Shown: piece after piece, positions 33,398-45,042 of the stretch
How the letters are laid out: each line of letters starts with the position of its first letter
Numbering within the stretch: the first letter of the stretch is position 1
Source: Ryuthela nishihirai
Taxonomy: Eukaryota; Arthropoda; Arachnida; Araneae; Heptathelidae
Direction of reading: 5' to 3'
DNA length: 64,000 bases
Assembly: GCA_038380435.1 (NCBI GenBank)
Contig: JAWZYU010000017.1
Location: forward strand, 19,095,283 to 19,159,282
Made by a program: the position numbers and the translations under genes
Notes under the pieces: model-generated
Told to the model about the DNA's origin: nothing
What the model saw: the letters and a program-made list of their open reading frames with translations, nothing else
Databases searched by the model: none

Positions 33398-33548
33398 GGT
33401 TTGGAGTGATGGAATGGGCAATAGATGATTTTTATGTAGGTGGAATGACTATTAAACCAAATGTTTTGTATGATCCCATGGACTTAACACCACAGCCTGA
33501 TGCATGGCTTTTTTGGCCTGGAGGCTCTATTGGTAACTTCTGTGATGG
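33398..33548 (+). CDS. RELN: Reelin exon 14 (end of repeat 4B, start of repeat 5A)
   Basis: Two bases complete Gly, then FGVMEWAIDDFYVGGMTIKP closes repeat 4B, and DPMDLTPQPDAWLFWPGGSI, GNFCDG opens repeat 5A (the W-F-PGGxIGxxC motif). 151 bp, phase 1 in and 2 out at GG|GTATGT. Confidence 0.95.
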
Positions 33549-35755
33549 GTATGTATAAAAATATTCTTATGCATAGTTGAGATAATTTTAATGGTTGAGC
33601 ACTTTCTTCAAATACATTTTCCCTGCATACCTTCTTATTACTACTATTGTGGTCTTCAGTTATAATGCAAGGGTATAATTAAATTTCAGAAATAAAATGT
33701 TTTAAATTTCATTTTCGATTTTTTTTATCAGTTTAGTATAGCACATTAAATTTATATTTTTCCCTCCACTGATCTACATTTAGCAAAACATATATAACTA
33801 CAATCACTGTTTTTCCACCATGTTATAGTTCAAATGTGTCATTTGTAAATTCCGTTGAAATGTTCATTTTCTCTGTGATTCTTAAAGTCTGCCTTTTGCA
33901 AAATAATTCAGTTAAAATTAGGGAAAGTTAATAGTTTTTTTATTAGCTCTTTAATCCTGTGCTTGAGAATATATATATATAATCCATCAATGTAACAGCT
34001 GATTTCTTTGTCCATATACATTTTCTTGCAGCCAACTCATCAGGGTCATTCAAAACTTATCGTTCAAATTTCGTGAGGAGGTCGGGAATACGTCAGGAAA
34101 CTGATTTCACATAGGAAAGTATGTCTGCAAATGTACGCATGCATATTTAGAGGGCGCTGTGTGTACCCAACCAGTGTACAGCTCGCCCGATCACTCCCGC
34201 TGCCATCAGTGTATGAGCTGACTTACTAGTGATAAGATGAATCGTTTTATGCATCAAGAGTAGCGGATATGCATCTCGCATATGGGGCAGCTGGCGAAAG
34301 CGGCCGCCGAGCTAAGCAAGTTTACGAAGACCGATACCAAATAATACGAAGACCGATACCAAACAGAAGAATACCGCAGCATCAAATGTTTGCACGTGTG
34401 CATCGCAATCTGCGCGAATGTGGTTCACTGCACAGCAACATGCAGGATACGGGGAGAAGACGACTGACGCGGACTGTCAATGTCGCAGAACAAGTCCTAC
34501 AGTCCATCAAAGATAATCTGAATACCAGCACACGAGCTATTGCTCAGCAGCTTGGGGTCTCTCAGTCAGCAGTGTGGCGGATACTGCACGAGGAATGTGT
34601 GCATCCTTACCATCTGCAAAGGGTGCAGTTACTGCATCCTGACGATTATCCGAAGTGTGTGGAATTTGCACAATGGTTCATGCAGAAAGGTGCCGTGGAC
34701 CCCAGTTTTCAAGCTTCTGTCCTTTTTACAGATGAAGCTTCATTCAGTCGTGAAGGTGTGTTCAATACACACAATTCACATGTGTGGGCTTACGACAACC
34801 CGCATGGTAAGAGAAGTCACGCTGCGCAACATCGTTTTGCCGTAAATGTGTGGGCTGGAATCATTGGTGACTGTTTGTTGGGACCTTACTTGCTACCGCC
34901 CCAACTGGACGGCCGGAAATACCTAATATTTCTCGAGACAGTGTTACCGACTTTTCTGGGCGCTGTTCCTGCGCTATCCGCCGAGATATGTGGTATCAAC
35001 ATGATGGGGCTCCAGCCCATAGCACAATTGTTGCGCGTGATTACCTGAACTGAACATTCGGAGCTCGATGGATCGGTAAAGGTGACCGATCGCTTGGCCA
35101 CCCAGGTCACCTGATTTATTGCCCGTGGATTTCTTTTTGTGGGGGGCCATGAAAGACCATGTGTACGAGACCCCCGTCGACAGTGAATTGAACCTTGTTG
35201 CACGAATAGTGGCCGCTGCAGGCATTGTCCGTGATATGCCAGGCGTTTTTGAAAATGTTCGGCGGTCAATGCAACGGCGCTGTGAATCCTGTCTCTGTGT
35301 AAATGGTCGCAATTTTGAGCACCTACTGTGAACCTGTACTTTACCTTGTTGGAATAAAAGTCACATTCGTTACCACTTAACTGTACTGTTTCCTTGTGTT
35401 CACTTTACTTGTCCATTTTGTTCATGTAGATGACGTTTGCGGACATACTTTCCTATGTGAAATCGGTTTCCTGACGTATTCCCTACCTCCCCACGAAATT
35501 TGAACGATAAGTTTTGAATCACCCTGTATACAGTTAAAGATACATTTATTCCTCAATAATAAATGTATTCAACTCAGTAATTAAATTCAACTGCATATGC
35601 TATTAACGGCATTGCAGTTAAAAGACTTTTATGATTCAGCAAGTAACTTTTTAAGATATGAAATAATTTAAATATAATTGGTTGTGGAGAAAACTAGAAG
35701 GATTTTTCTAAACATTTTTCTATATATTATTAAGCTATAGTATTTTCCATTTTAG
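33549..35755 (+). other. Reelin intron 14: carries a mariner-type element
   Basis: GTATGT donor and CATTTTAG acceptor. Two-thirds is the mariner-type element at 34041-35526. The flanks are AT-rich, with a (TA)n run at 33972-33982. Confidence 0.85.
34041..35526 (+). mobile_element. Mariner-type transposon, lightly damaged, with about 90-bp terminal inverted repeats
   Basis: The ends cagggtcattcaaaacttat and (inverted) cagggtgattcaaaacttat continue as inverted repeats for about 90 bp (for example ttcacataggaaagtatgtc on both sides). TA follows the right end; the left flank reads AT, probably mutated. The transposase starts near 34269 and has an HTH region (ARVHRNLRECGSLHS, then STRAIAQQLGVSQSAVWRIL), the first catalytic Asp in LFTDEASFSREG, the second in WYQHDGAPAH and the third in SPDLLPVDFFLWG. 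The 3' part breaks at a frameshift near 34975, an in-frame stop near 35047 and a further shift near 35080-35110. It is clearly richer in G+C than the surroundings. Confidence 0.9.
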
Positions 35756-35858
35756 GGGAATGCCAAGAGATGCTTTAGTTTTCTCTTCTAGTGAAGGTGA
35801 TCGCTCTTTGTATACTAGAGATATGACAGTTTCAGAGGACTATGTAATTCAATTTGAG
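35756..35858 (+). CDS. RELN: Reelin exon 15 (repeat 5, A subrepeat)
   Basis: The exon encodes GMPRDALVFSSSEGDRSLYT and RDMTVSEDYVIQFE, the usual A-subrepeat ALVF and IIQFE strands. 103 bp, phase 2 in and 0 out at GAG|GTAGGC. The remembered vertebrate repeat 5A has the same layout. Confidence 0.95.
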
Positions 35859-36182
35859 GTAGGCTAAATTTTGTTGCTTTACCTCTTATTTATGCCATAA
35901 AAGCATCATGGTTTATTCAACAATGGTTGGTTTTAAAGAATTTTTTTATTTTTCACTTTTATAAAAATATTGAAACATAATGCAGTTTCAAGTATTGTGT
36001 GTAATAAAATATTTGATCAGGAAAGATTTTACCTATAATATTCATGACTAAATAAAAGGATGATTGGTTGAAAACTTCTGTTCCAGAAGCTAAATGAAAA
36101 TAACCTTTATTTTATTACAAATTTAACTTTCACATTTATTAATTCTCTTTAATTGATATTGCTTTTGTTAAAGGTACATATG

Positions 36183-36350
36183 GTGATATCAGTAGAATGC
36201 CAGCCTAGTAATTTGAGGTTCACAGGTTCTCATCCTACCCATTGTCATCATTTCTCAACATGTTACCACTATGCCTAGGGGACAGTAATATCATAGTAGG
36301 CATTGCAGCTTTGAGGATCCAGGTTAAAATCCTTGGTTGTTGAAATAATC
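36183..36350 (+). repeat. tRNA-like SINE remnant
   Basis: The segment atatcagtagaatgccagcc...aggttctcatcctac has A- and B-box spacing. A second, weaker pair (atcatagtaggcattgcagc...aggttaaaatcc) follows about 80 bp later. Tandem tRNA-like units suggest a dimeric SINE, but decay prevents a firm call. Confidence 0.4.
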
Positions 36351-36723
36351 ATTTTTATTTTTCACAAATCGAAATAAGCTGCTACTTTTGTGATTCTTAG
36401 TACTAATGAGAAAATAAAGATGTAAAGACCACAGTAAGAATGTTCATAAGAATATTCAGTAGCCTCTTATATCCATGTGATTAGCCCCTTTCTCCAACAT
36501 TTTCTTTTTGAGATATGTTGGGTACTTCTAACTTTCCTTTTCCCTATTATGCAGAAAAACAGCCATTTAGGGTCAAAATAATCCAATTTTATTTTTACAT
36601 AGATCAAAGCTGTCTAAACTTTTTATAAAGCTTGTCAAAATAAAAATTGAAAAAATTAATCTGCCTTATATTGAAATTCTGAGAGAGAAGGTAGGAATAT
36701 AAAAAATAAATAAAATAATAAAT

Positions 36724-36766
36724 GCTACCTCAAGCAGCTGCTTGGCACAGACATCTGCAGTTAATA
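36724..36766 (-). repeat. SINE2 3' fragment, reverse
   Basis: The minus strand carries the SINE2 signature caagcagctgcttgaggtag with the adjacent gtctgtgcc block. Only about 40 bp remain. Confidence 0.65.
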
Positions 36767-37267
36767 AAGTAACAAATAATTTCTTATCATTATTAAGGAA
36801 TAGTTTATGCAATTATCAGTCTTTTACTCTTTAATTATTTGGTATTTTCATTCATAAATATCGAAAAATATGGCCCATTGTGGCCCGAGTGCTAATTTCT
36901 GTAGTCCTTTGGATTTTGTATTATTCTTGCATGCTGCATGAAATGGCTTCATGTTTTGAGTTTGGATAGCCCTGATATAAATTGCAAAACTCTTAAACTT
37001 CATATTTACACATTTTTTGTGTGAAAAAAAAAATGTTTTCAAACTTTATTATTATTCAGTAGTGCTGAGTGCTCAGTGCAACATAGAAAGAAATAGTTTC
37101 TGTCCCAGATCACAGATGGTGCAGAAATCATGGGAAGAGTGATGTCATATTAGTGGAGAAAAAGACAGAGCCAGCAGAAGTAGAAAAATCTGGCATGCAT
37201 CTGGAGGGATGTGGGTTGGAATTTCACACATCAGTGAAACTTTTTCCCACAAAATCATTTATTGATT

Positions 37268-37372
37268 CAGTAGTGTCTTGCAAATTGCATTATTTTAAAT
37301 TATTAGTAGTGCCTTGCAAATTGCATTATTTTAAATTAGTCAGTAATGTCTTGCAAACTGCATTATTTTAAA
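37268..37372 (+). repeat. Three-unit tandem repeat, about 47 bp and 35-50 bp spacing
   Basis: The block tcttgcaaattgcattattt is present at about 37275, with near-identical repeats at about 37313 (gccttgcaaattgcattatt) and 37348 (tcttgcaaactgcattattt), each followed by taaa. Simple local triplication, 165 bp before exon 16. Confidence 0.85.
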
Positions 37373-37533
37373 GCAGATGCTTTTCTCAGTTGGTCACTGA
37401 TTATGCAACCAAAGTTGTATAAATTAGAATGGTTTACTTTCATATTTTGATATTTTATTGTTGTTCCAAAAATGTTTTGCTTAATTTTTTTCTTAATTTT
37501 GTAAACTGTTTAAATAATTATTTTATTTTTCAG

Positions 37534-37757
37534 ATCAAAGTTGGCTGTGGAACTACAATTTTACCAGAGGATCCAGTTCGCCTGGAATATTCTGTTGACC
37601 AAGGCAGATCATGGCAATTGGTGAAAGCATCATGGTTAAAGCACAATCAGTTTCCAGATCTTGTTGTGCAAATGGAAACTCCATCTGTGTATTATAGTAA
37701 CAGTCATCCAAAATGGCAGAGAGTGATAGTCCCACTTGAAGGATTAAAGATTTGTGG
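37534..37757 (+). CDS. RELN: Reelin exon 16 (repeat 5, A subrepeat; conserved inter-chain Cys)
   Basis: The exon encodes IKVGCGTTILPEDPVRLEYS, VDQGRSWQLV (Asp box), PSVYYSNSHPKWQRVIVPLE and GLKICG. The Cys of KICG (codon 37753-37755), just before NVRFRWSQG in exon 17, aligns with the cysteine reported for the covalent reelin homodimer (Cys2101 in mouse, by my remembered numbering). 224 bp, phase 0 in and 2 out at GG|GTTAGT, a slightly unusual donor. Confidence 0.94.
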
Positions 37758-38273
37758 GTTAGTATATATGTGGCTAATTTACTTGCTGGTATTTCCCTTT
37801 AACATATATTTTGTTAATTTTTTAGCATTTCAGAAATGTTCCTCTCCATGATGGTGTAAGACGGACTCGAAGGAAAAAAAAAGATTAATTAACCAAGGAA
37901 GAAATGGATTGAAAATGTAAAACAATACTCAAGACTAAACGTATTATGCATAATTGAACACCCAAAGAACAGAATCAACAAGAGTTAGTAGTTTATAGAA
38001 GATTCAACCTGCTGTAAGATGAAAGGAAAAATGAGTGTAGTAGAATAGAAACTGCATAAAAATGTTAATAAAAGTAAAGCTCTGCATGTGTTGGAATATT
38101 TATTATGACAGTTAAAATGCTAACTTAGTATAAAATGCAAACCAATATGCTAATAGAGTCTTACAAATTTCCCAACTGATTCTATTATATCTTTTATGCC
38201 TAGGAAGTTATTTGGTTTTCATATTAAATATATCAATATTCATTAACTTTAGTTTTAAATATTAATAATAATT

Positions 38274-38466
38274 TTCCCTCAAGCAGCAGTTTGCTACAGA
38301 GGTCTGATAGGAACCTGTCAGTTTATGTGCTACAGCAGAAGATCTGGGAGGATGGTGGGACCTTAGCAGATAAACAACACAAACATCCATGCCTTACCCT
38401 GGGGGCTCGGATCCAGATTCCTTTGATCAATAGCCAAGTGTGCTAACTACTCTGCCACAGGATGGC
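38274..38466 (-). repeat. SINE2, reverse copy
   Basis: The minus strand runs from tggcagagtagttagcacac (A box region) through a damaged B box and gtaaggcatggatgtttgtg, ctgacaggttcctatcagac, to the 3' signature agcaaactgctgcttgaggg. Nearly full length but diverged. Confidence 0.78.
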
Positions 38467-39210
38467 TGACTTTAATTTTGGCAGTGTTTATTTATTTTTA
38501 ATATATTCCTGAATACAGTCTTGTCTAATTTCGATCATAATGCTAAAGTGAATACTGCATACTTCACTAACTCTCACACATGACTTTGTGTTGTTATTGA
38601 GAGACATAGTAATGTTAAACTTTTCAGGTTGCCCATAAGACCCACAATCAACCACAAATTATATCACTTAACAATCAAAACTTTCTTGAAATATGCAAAA
38701 CTGATAACCATGAGTTTTTAAAACTCTAAACTTTTATTAAGAATCTGTCAGAGAGGAAAAAAGTTTAGTCTGCAGTCTTTACCACTCCTAAGCCAACACT
38801 GTTCATCTACCAAATGAATTGGTTGAATTAATTCTATTAAGTACAATTAAACAAAGAACTTGACCTGGAGCAGAAAGTAGACCAATGCTTCCAAAATTGT
38901 GACAAAAGCTGTGAACATATTTTTTGAAAACGGTATGATTATTTGTGTAGTAAGTAAAAATCTATACTAGTACACCTCTATCATATTGTATTATATATTC
39001 AACTCTTCACTTTACCATGTGACAACAAAATTATCCTGAATTCTCAGCATTTCTGCAGCAATTTCATCTAACGTGTTGACTTAGCTCCTTTAATTTTGAG
39101 ACTGCCAAAATGATTCAATTTTTGATATGAGGTCAGCATTAAAGTTTGTAATACATCTACTTTTCTTGCAAAGAATAGGAGCAGAATTAATACATTATTC
39201 AGCATAACCT

Positions 39211-40250
39211 TTGAAATGCTCATCCTATGTTGATGTTGCCATGGCAGAAACTCCACCTTTGATAGCCTTGCCATTTTATCCTTCAAAATATTCACATCAT
39301 TCTGATTTTTCTCCTACACAAAATATTTCTATCTTGTATGATCCTATTCTTTTTAATTTGATTTTGGAGAAAAATTTGAGAGTGACAATGGAAGGAGAAT
39401 TCAAGGACTGGATCAAAATTTTTGGTTATGCAGATGGCCTGGTGATTTTGGGACCGAATGATGATGATATCAAGTGTAGTATCAGAAGATTAAATATATC
39501 AGCAAAAAAAATGGGACTAAAAATAAATCAAGCCAAAACTGAATACCTTGAAATGACAAGGAAAGATCATGAGCACAACCCAGCTACTTTTCAAGTGGAT
39601 AACCTCTCTTTTAATCAAGTTACATATTTCAAATACCTTGAAACCCAGATCACTGATAAAAATTGTATACAAAATGAAATTCTTGCTGGAATAAAAGCAG
39701 GAATCAAACCTTTCATGCACTCTGACCTCTACTGTCTTCAAAAATATTATCACACAGAGCAAAATAAAGTATATATATATATAAGACACTCTTACCCCCA
39801 GTTGTTTTGTATGGCTCTGAAACCTGAAGCACTACAAGATCTGATGAAGGTAAATTATAGCAGCTTGAAAATAAAGTCCCAAGAAAAATATATGGACTAA
39901 TCCTTGACAACTCTAGTAGATTGTGGTGAAGACAACATAACCTAGAATTGCACAAAAAAAGGCTCTTCTACTATAACCAGTGAGATTAAAGCCAACCGAT
40001 TATGATGGAGGGGATACACTCAAACAGTGGATCAGAGAGAGAACCAAAGAAAAACTATATCTCCTTCCCAAGTGGAAAACGACTAAGAGGGCACTCCTAC
40101 TTGAGATGGAGAGACTACGTACAAAGGGATTTGATGAATTGAATATCTCAAATTGGAAGGAAAAGGCCATGGATAGAGGAGAATAGAGACAAATTGTACT
40201 TGCAGCAAAGAGCTTTGTAGGCTCATATCACTAAAGAAGAAGAAGAAGGT
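39211..40250 (+). pseudogene. LINE reverse-transcriptase 3' fragment (second LINE family)
   Basis: The plus strand shows FGYADGLVILGPNDDDIKCS (the F/YADD catalytic block, with the second Asp changed to Gly), then KKMGLKINQAKTEYLEM and TYFKYLETQITDKN (the FKYLGS motif), and, after frame changes, SNWKEKAMDRGEW, the common C-terminal WR-KAQDRxEW ending. It finishes in aagaagaagaag at 40237-40248. Only the 3' part is present, with several lesions. Different from the RTE-like LINE in sequence and tail. Confidence 0.78.
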
Positions 40251-40731
40251 ATGACTCCCTATTTTGCTAACAGCTTTGTCTTCTTTGTTACTCAAGCTAT
40301 AAAACCAAATATTATTTTTAGCTTTTAAAGGATACTCTAAATATTTATTACATTTCCTGTAATGCTGTCCATTAGGATTAGTGTGGTTTATATTCAGTTT
40401 GTTCCTGCAATTTTTTTCTATTAGAAATAAGCTATATTGCTCTCAAGTTATATTGCCTCTTCTACTCGTTTTTACCTAGAGCAGCACTTTTTTGGTTTCA
40501 AACATAGCCTACTTAAAATGGTCCCATTGTTCCTCAATCTTAGATGTAAGCAAATCATATTTTTTTAGTGGTATGCTTTGGCAATATCTATATCTTTAAC
40601 CCTTCCAGTGTCCACATCGTCTGTATACGTTTGCAGAAATCAAAATGATAGGCCAGCAACATATGTATACGTTTTTATAAAAAAAAATCGATTTAAAAAA
40701 AATAAAAATTGCCATTGCAATTATATATATA

Positions 40732-41130
40732 CAGGGTGAATCTGAAAAAGTGGGCAAAACTTTACAGGGTGGTAGAACGCAGCTATACGAGCAATATTCA
40801 TCATAGAATGTATGGTCGGAACGCAAACGGCGAGCCGCTACGTGGCGTTGGAAATGGTATAAAAGGGTCGGTCCTCACTTGCATTCCCGTCCGACGCACC
40901 GTACACAAAGTGCATATCCGCCATTTCGTGGTTAGTATAACCAGCCATCCTCTCGGCAATCCACGGTAGAAATGCCGTTGGGTGCGAGGACTGACCCATT
41001 TATACCATTTCCAATGCCACCTAGTGGCTCGCCGTTTGTGTTCCGACCATACATTCTATGACAAATATTGCTCGTATAGCTGCGTTCTACCACCCCGTAA
41101 AGTTTTGCCCACTTTTTCAGATTCACCCTG
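40732..41130. mobile_element. Large foldback MITE, TA-flanked
   Basis: The outer ends cagggtgaatctgaaaaagt and (inverted) cagggtgaatctgaaaaagt are identical. The arms continue for about 145 bp (cgttctaccacc; ctcgtatagctgcgttc; cataccatttcc) around a central segment of about 110 bp, with TA on each side. About 400 bp and noticeably richer in G+C than the flanks. Its first bases (cagggtgaatc) resemble the ends of the mariner-type element at 34041-35526 (cagggtgattc), hinting at related transposases. Confidence 0.88.
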
Positions 41131-41495
41131 TATATCTTATAAAAATATATAATTCAGGCTCCAAAAATAATATTTTGCTTTTTAATTTGATGCATATTTT
41201 ATTAAACTACAATATAAATAATTTGATAAAGCCATCTGATTGCTATTTCTTAGAAGCACTAAATGGTATTGCTGATTTGCTTGTTATTAGCAATTTTTGC
41301 TTTCTGATTTGTTATCAGCAATGATTTGTTTTGTTGTTCCTATTTGCTGAAGCAACCTTCTGATTTAAGCTTACAAGTTTGATTTGAACTATTATCAATA
41401 AATTTTTCCTTAAATTTTCAAAACTCTCGTAAAAATTAATAAAAAACTGCTATTTTTAAAAACAATATACTTTGTAAGTAATTACAAAATTGTTA

Positions 41496-41565
41496 TAGCT
41501 CCTTTAATTTTGAGACTGCCAAAATGATTTTATAATAGCAATCAGATGGTTTTATCAAATTATTT
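41496..41565 (+). other. Composite scar: 34-bp direct copy plus 31-bp inverted copy of nearby DNA
   Basis: Bases 41496-41529 are identical to 39082-39115 (for example tagctcctttaattttgaga). After three bases, 41534-41565 matches the reverse complement of 41216-41246 with one difference (atagcaatcagatgg). Flanking bases do not match. Two short copied patches from different donors placed side by side are the signature of template switching during break repair. Confidence 0.8.
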
Positions 41566-41763
41566 TATATAATGCTTAAAGCCACTAACAGAGGATGATT
41601 GTTTGGTGGCCGGTAGCTCAGTGGTCAGCTAATGACAATTTTTCCTCTATAATATTTACTTTTTTATATTTAAACCTTAGTTTTCATTTCAGTAGATTTA
41701 TTTTCATAAATTAGTGATCTTTTGGCTGATTGATAAGTATTGATTTTTCATAGTTATGCTATA

Positions 41764-42871
41764 CACACCAACCACTGAATTAGAAACATTTATTCAATAC
41801 CGAGTTGTACCTCCTTTAGCCCAAATCACAGCACATATGCAGTTTGGCATAAATTCCACAAGGCATTGGAGTGCCTTTACATCTCCAGCATACCAGGCAA
41901 TCACCAGACATCCTTTAACTGGCTCATATTTGCCTGAAGAGAACTTTATTCCCGGATCTGTTTTTCTAACATGTCCCATACATTCTGAATGGGTTTCAGA
42001 TCCAAGCTTTGTAGTGGCCAGGGAAGATGGTGGAAGTTGCTGTCATGCTCGCTGAACCACTGCTGAACACATCTTGCACGATAGACAGTAACATTGTCGT
42101 CCATGAAACAGCCTTCAGCTACTGGATTAAAAAGTCAACATTGCAGGATGGACTTGATCGGCAACAATGTTCAGATAATCCTTGGAGGACATTTGACCTT
42201 CCAGCAATATCAGGGGACCTATTCTGTACCAACAGAATGTGCCCCGCACCATAACACCGCCTCCAGAACCTTGAGTTGTGTTTGTCACTGTGTTCCTGAC
42301 ACCACTGTAAATTAACTTTCTGGTTCTTCGTAGAAATCAGTGGTTTCTGTATATGTGGTTCAGCATGCAACTGCTAATACCGTCCTCTTCAAATCCCTGT
42401 GCATAGTTTGCTGAGATATGGGTCGGAAACAGCCTTCATTGAATGCTTCAGTCAATTGCTGCACACAGGAAGTCCTTTTTCTTCGTACAAGCCTTCTCAG
42501 ATGACAGCGATCTCATTCCTGACATATTGTCATCATGCCACACTTACACCTCTTAGACAAGCAATGTGGGTTATTTTCCCACTGATTAAAAACCTGATAT
42601 ATCTCCCTTTTGAGAAACAGTCAGCTCTGCTGTTTTTAAAATCGTCACTCCAGCGAGACAGGCACCCACAATAAGCCCTTTATCGAATCCCGAAAGATCC
42701 TTTGTTTTTCCCATTGTGGTCAACACTACTGACAATTACTGATGAGCAGCTGTCTTAATTAGTTGTCTAGATCATAGGATGATGCACGTGACCACATATT
42801 TTGCAAATACACTGTGCAGTAATGTTTACATACATCTACATAAAGGTTTCTAATTCAGTGGCCAGCGTGTG
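41764..42871 (-). mobile_element. Tc1-type element, reverse, transposase broken
   Basis: Terminal inverted repeats share ccactgaattagaaac with cacac at the outer end, flanked by TA (41762-41763, 42872-42873). On the minus strand fragments read KPLISTKNQKVNLQWCQEH (start of the catalytic region) and, at the 3' end, VIWAKGGTTRY, a common Tc1-family ending. Several stops and frame changes. About 1.1 kb, so internal sequence has been lost relative to a usual 1.3-1.6 kb element. Confidence 0.82.
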
Positions 42872-45042
42872 TACATCGGATGTCCAGCCTACAACTTGTT
42901 GCTGTGGATATTTTAACATCACATTAGGCTATATGTTAATTTTTATTTTATTATTTATTACTTTTCCAGTAAAACTTTGATCTGGTATCATTTTTTGAAA
43001 ATAAATGAGGTCTTGAATATGGAAGCAAATTTTTTCCGTAAGTTAGTGATCTTTCAGTTGGCTGATTTATCGATCTTTCTGAGTTATGCTACATTGGAGG
43101 CCGGCATTAAAGTTTTAGTTTTTGCAGTTATTTTATTTAACTCCCATTAGGTTAAACATAATTTTTCTTTTATTATTTCTTGGATTTTAGTAAAAAAACT
43201 TTGGAACTTTTAATTTTTTTCTTAAAATGAATGTCTTGGATATGAAAGCAAAATAGACTTCCTTGCTACATAAATCAGCCATCATGTGGAACGGCAATTT
43301 CGGGAAAGCTGAGCATTTACCCCCCTCCCCCCATTCTAGAAAAATGTAATTTTCTTAAAAATTACGAGTTTTATGTTTATATTGAATGATTTAAAAGGCA
43401 CCCCCCCCCCCCCAGTACCTTGACTGTGCCACACAGATGATATAACACTGTTTGTTTTTTTTGCTTTGGTGCACAAACCTTTCTGCACTTAGACAAGATT
43501 GCTAAACTTCAACACCCAAAGAAAAAAATCATGTTTAGTGAAAAAAGCAGCCAAGAAAGTTTTTTTTTTATTTCATAACCAGTTCAGAAAATCCCATGAA
43601 TGTGAGAAGTCCCAGTCACTTTGTATAACTGGCCATGTTTAAAATATACAATACTGAAAAGAATCATTAAAAGAAATAAAAATCATATTTGAGGTTGAAT
43701 ATTATATTTTTTGGGAGGAAATTTCCTTTTGATTAATATATTATTTAACTATTTTTATTCATCAGGTTTTCCAAAATGATGCCTTAATTGTATAGTGCAA
43801 TCTTTTTTCCCCCCCATATCACATTGAAAAAGGCTTATTAAATCAACATGCCTGTAAATTTGTTCATATTATTTATTTTTATAAATTCGTAATTCAATTC
43901 TGCTTAATTTGTTATATAGCATAACCTATTTCCATTGATTGGTTATTTTTAAAAAAATTCTAAAGTTGACTTGTTTATCTGAATCAGCACAATTGGCTAA
44001 AAGCCTGGAATTTTCTCAAAGTATGGTATTGAAAAAAAAAAAATTAAAATAAAACCTGTCATTTTTTTTTGTTAAGAACCTCCTTGTTAAAAGTACTTAG
44101 TTTTTGTTACCATATTTCTTGAACTTAAGGTGTAAGGCAATTTTAATTAGATCTATTCTTAGTTTTTCAATGAAACTGATGTTTATAGCACATCTATTCC
44201 AATTATTATTAACAAGTACACAATTATACTATGCAACCCATTTACTGAACTCTATTTGTATTTATGAATTTCTTTATTTCTTAAAAAATTGCCCATACCT
44301 GGTCTAGTGGTTAGTATACCTGAAAATTGAACCAGTGGGCATGTCTCTGTGTATGTTTATATGTTATATTAGAAACCAGGATAAGTCCAATAGAACTTCT
44401 AGCTTATCTCTGTTCTTTGTATAGAGGAGCACTTTTTTCCCTTTTTTTAAAAAAATTAAAAAATTGTTAGTAATTCTCAAACTATTAAGTTTGCTCACAT
44501 GTATGAAACATTTTCCTTTGCTAGTGTAACTACTAATACCTATCAAATCAGCCCAAATATCAAAGTATGTTAGAGTCAGTACTAACCTTGGCATTGTAGT
44601 CATCTCTCCTCTCATAGGAAAAGTTAAAATGTACTGAAGTTGACTGCAAAAATCATCCTTCTCACTCTCATCAATCTTTGACTGGGCTATAGCGTAGATA
44701 ACATCCAACACTCAAATCTTTAATATCTGTTTTAAATTATCAGAAAATTTTAAATCATTATTAAAAAATAATCAGTTATTTTAATCATGATATTTTTGAA
44801 CATCTATCAGTAACTGGTTTTCAAAAATTCATTTGTAGGCATGTAATAACCATAATTACTAAGTTAATATAAATTGTTTTGATAATTATCTCCAAAAAAT
44901 AAAGAAAATAATAAATGTGTGCATTGTTATATGAAGAAGTAAAAATATATATAAAAATATAAATTAGACTTTATTTATTAGCTTAAAAATTAATTTGTTT
45001 GCTTATAATAATTTTATATATATTTTTTTTCATATATTTCAG

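Larger units (their letters stand above)
35859..37533 (+). other. Reelin intron 15: tRNA-like SINE, SINE2 fragment, short triplication
   Basis: GTAGGC donor and TTTTTCAG acceptor. It contains a tRNA-like SINE pair (about 36183-36350), a SINE2 3' fragment on the minus strand (36724-36766) and a three-unit tandem repeat (37268-37372). The rest shows nothing recognised. Confidence 0.78.
37758..45042 (+). other. Reelin intron 16, 7.3 kb
   Basis: GTTAGT donor and ATATATTTCAG acceptor. It holds a SINE2 (38274-38466), a LINE fragment (39211-40250), a foldback MITE (40732-41130), a double templated-insertion scar (41496-41565), a reverse Tc1-type element (41764-42871) and a tRNA-like fragment near 44297-44360 (ctagtggttagtatacctga). 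The segment before the Tc1 element (about 41700-41758) resembles 43035-43095, and 42970-43045 resembles 43190-43265, so an unclassified repeat is tandem here. Poly(C) runs lie near 43321-43333 and 43402-43413. The stretches 37760-38270, 38470-39080 and 43300-45040 show nothing else. Confidence 0.75.

Noticed and set aside
40599..40720. Possible piggyBac-type end (ttaacccttccagtgtcc)
   Set aside because: A single TTAA-CCCTT motif without a partner end; common in AT-rich DNA.
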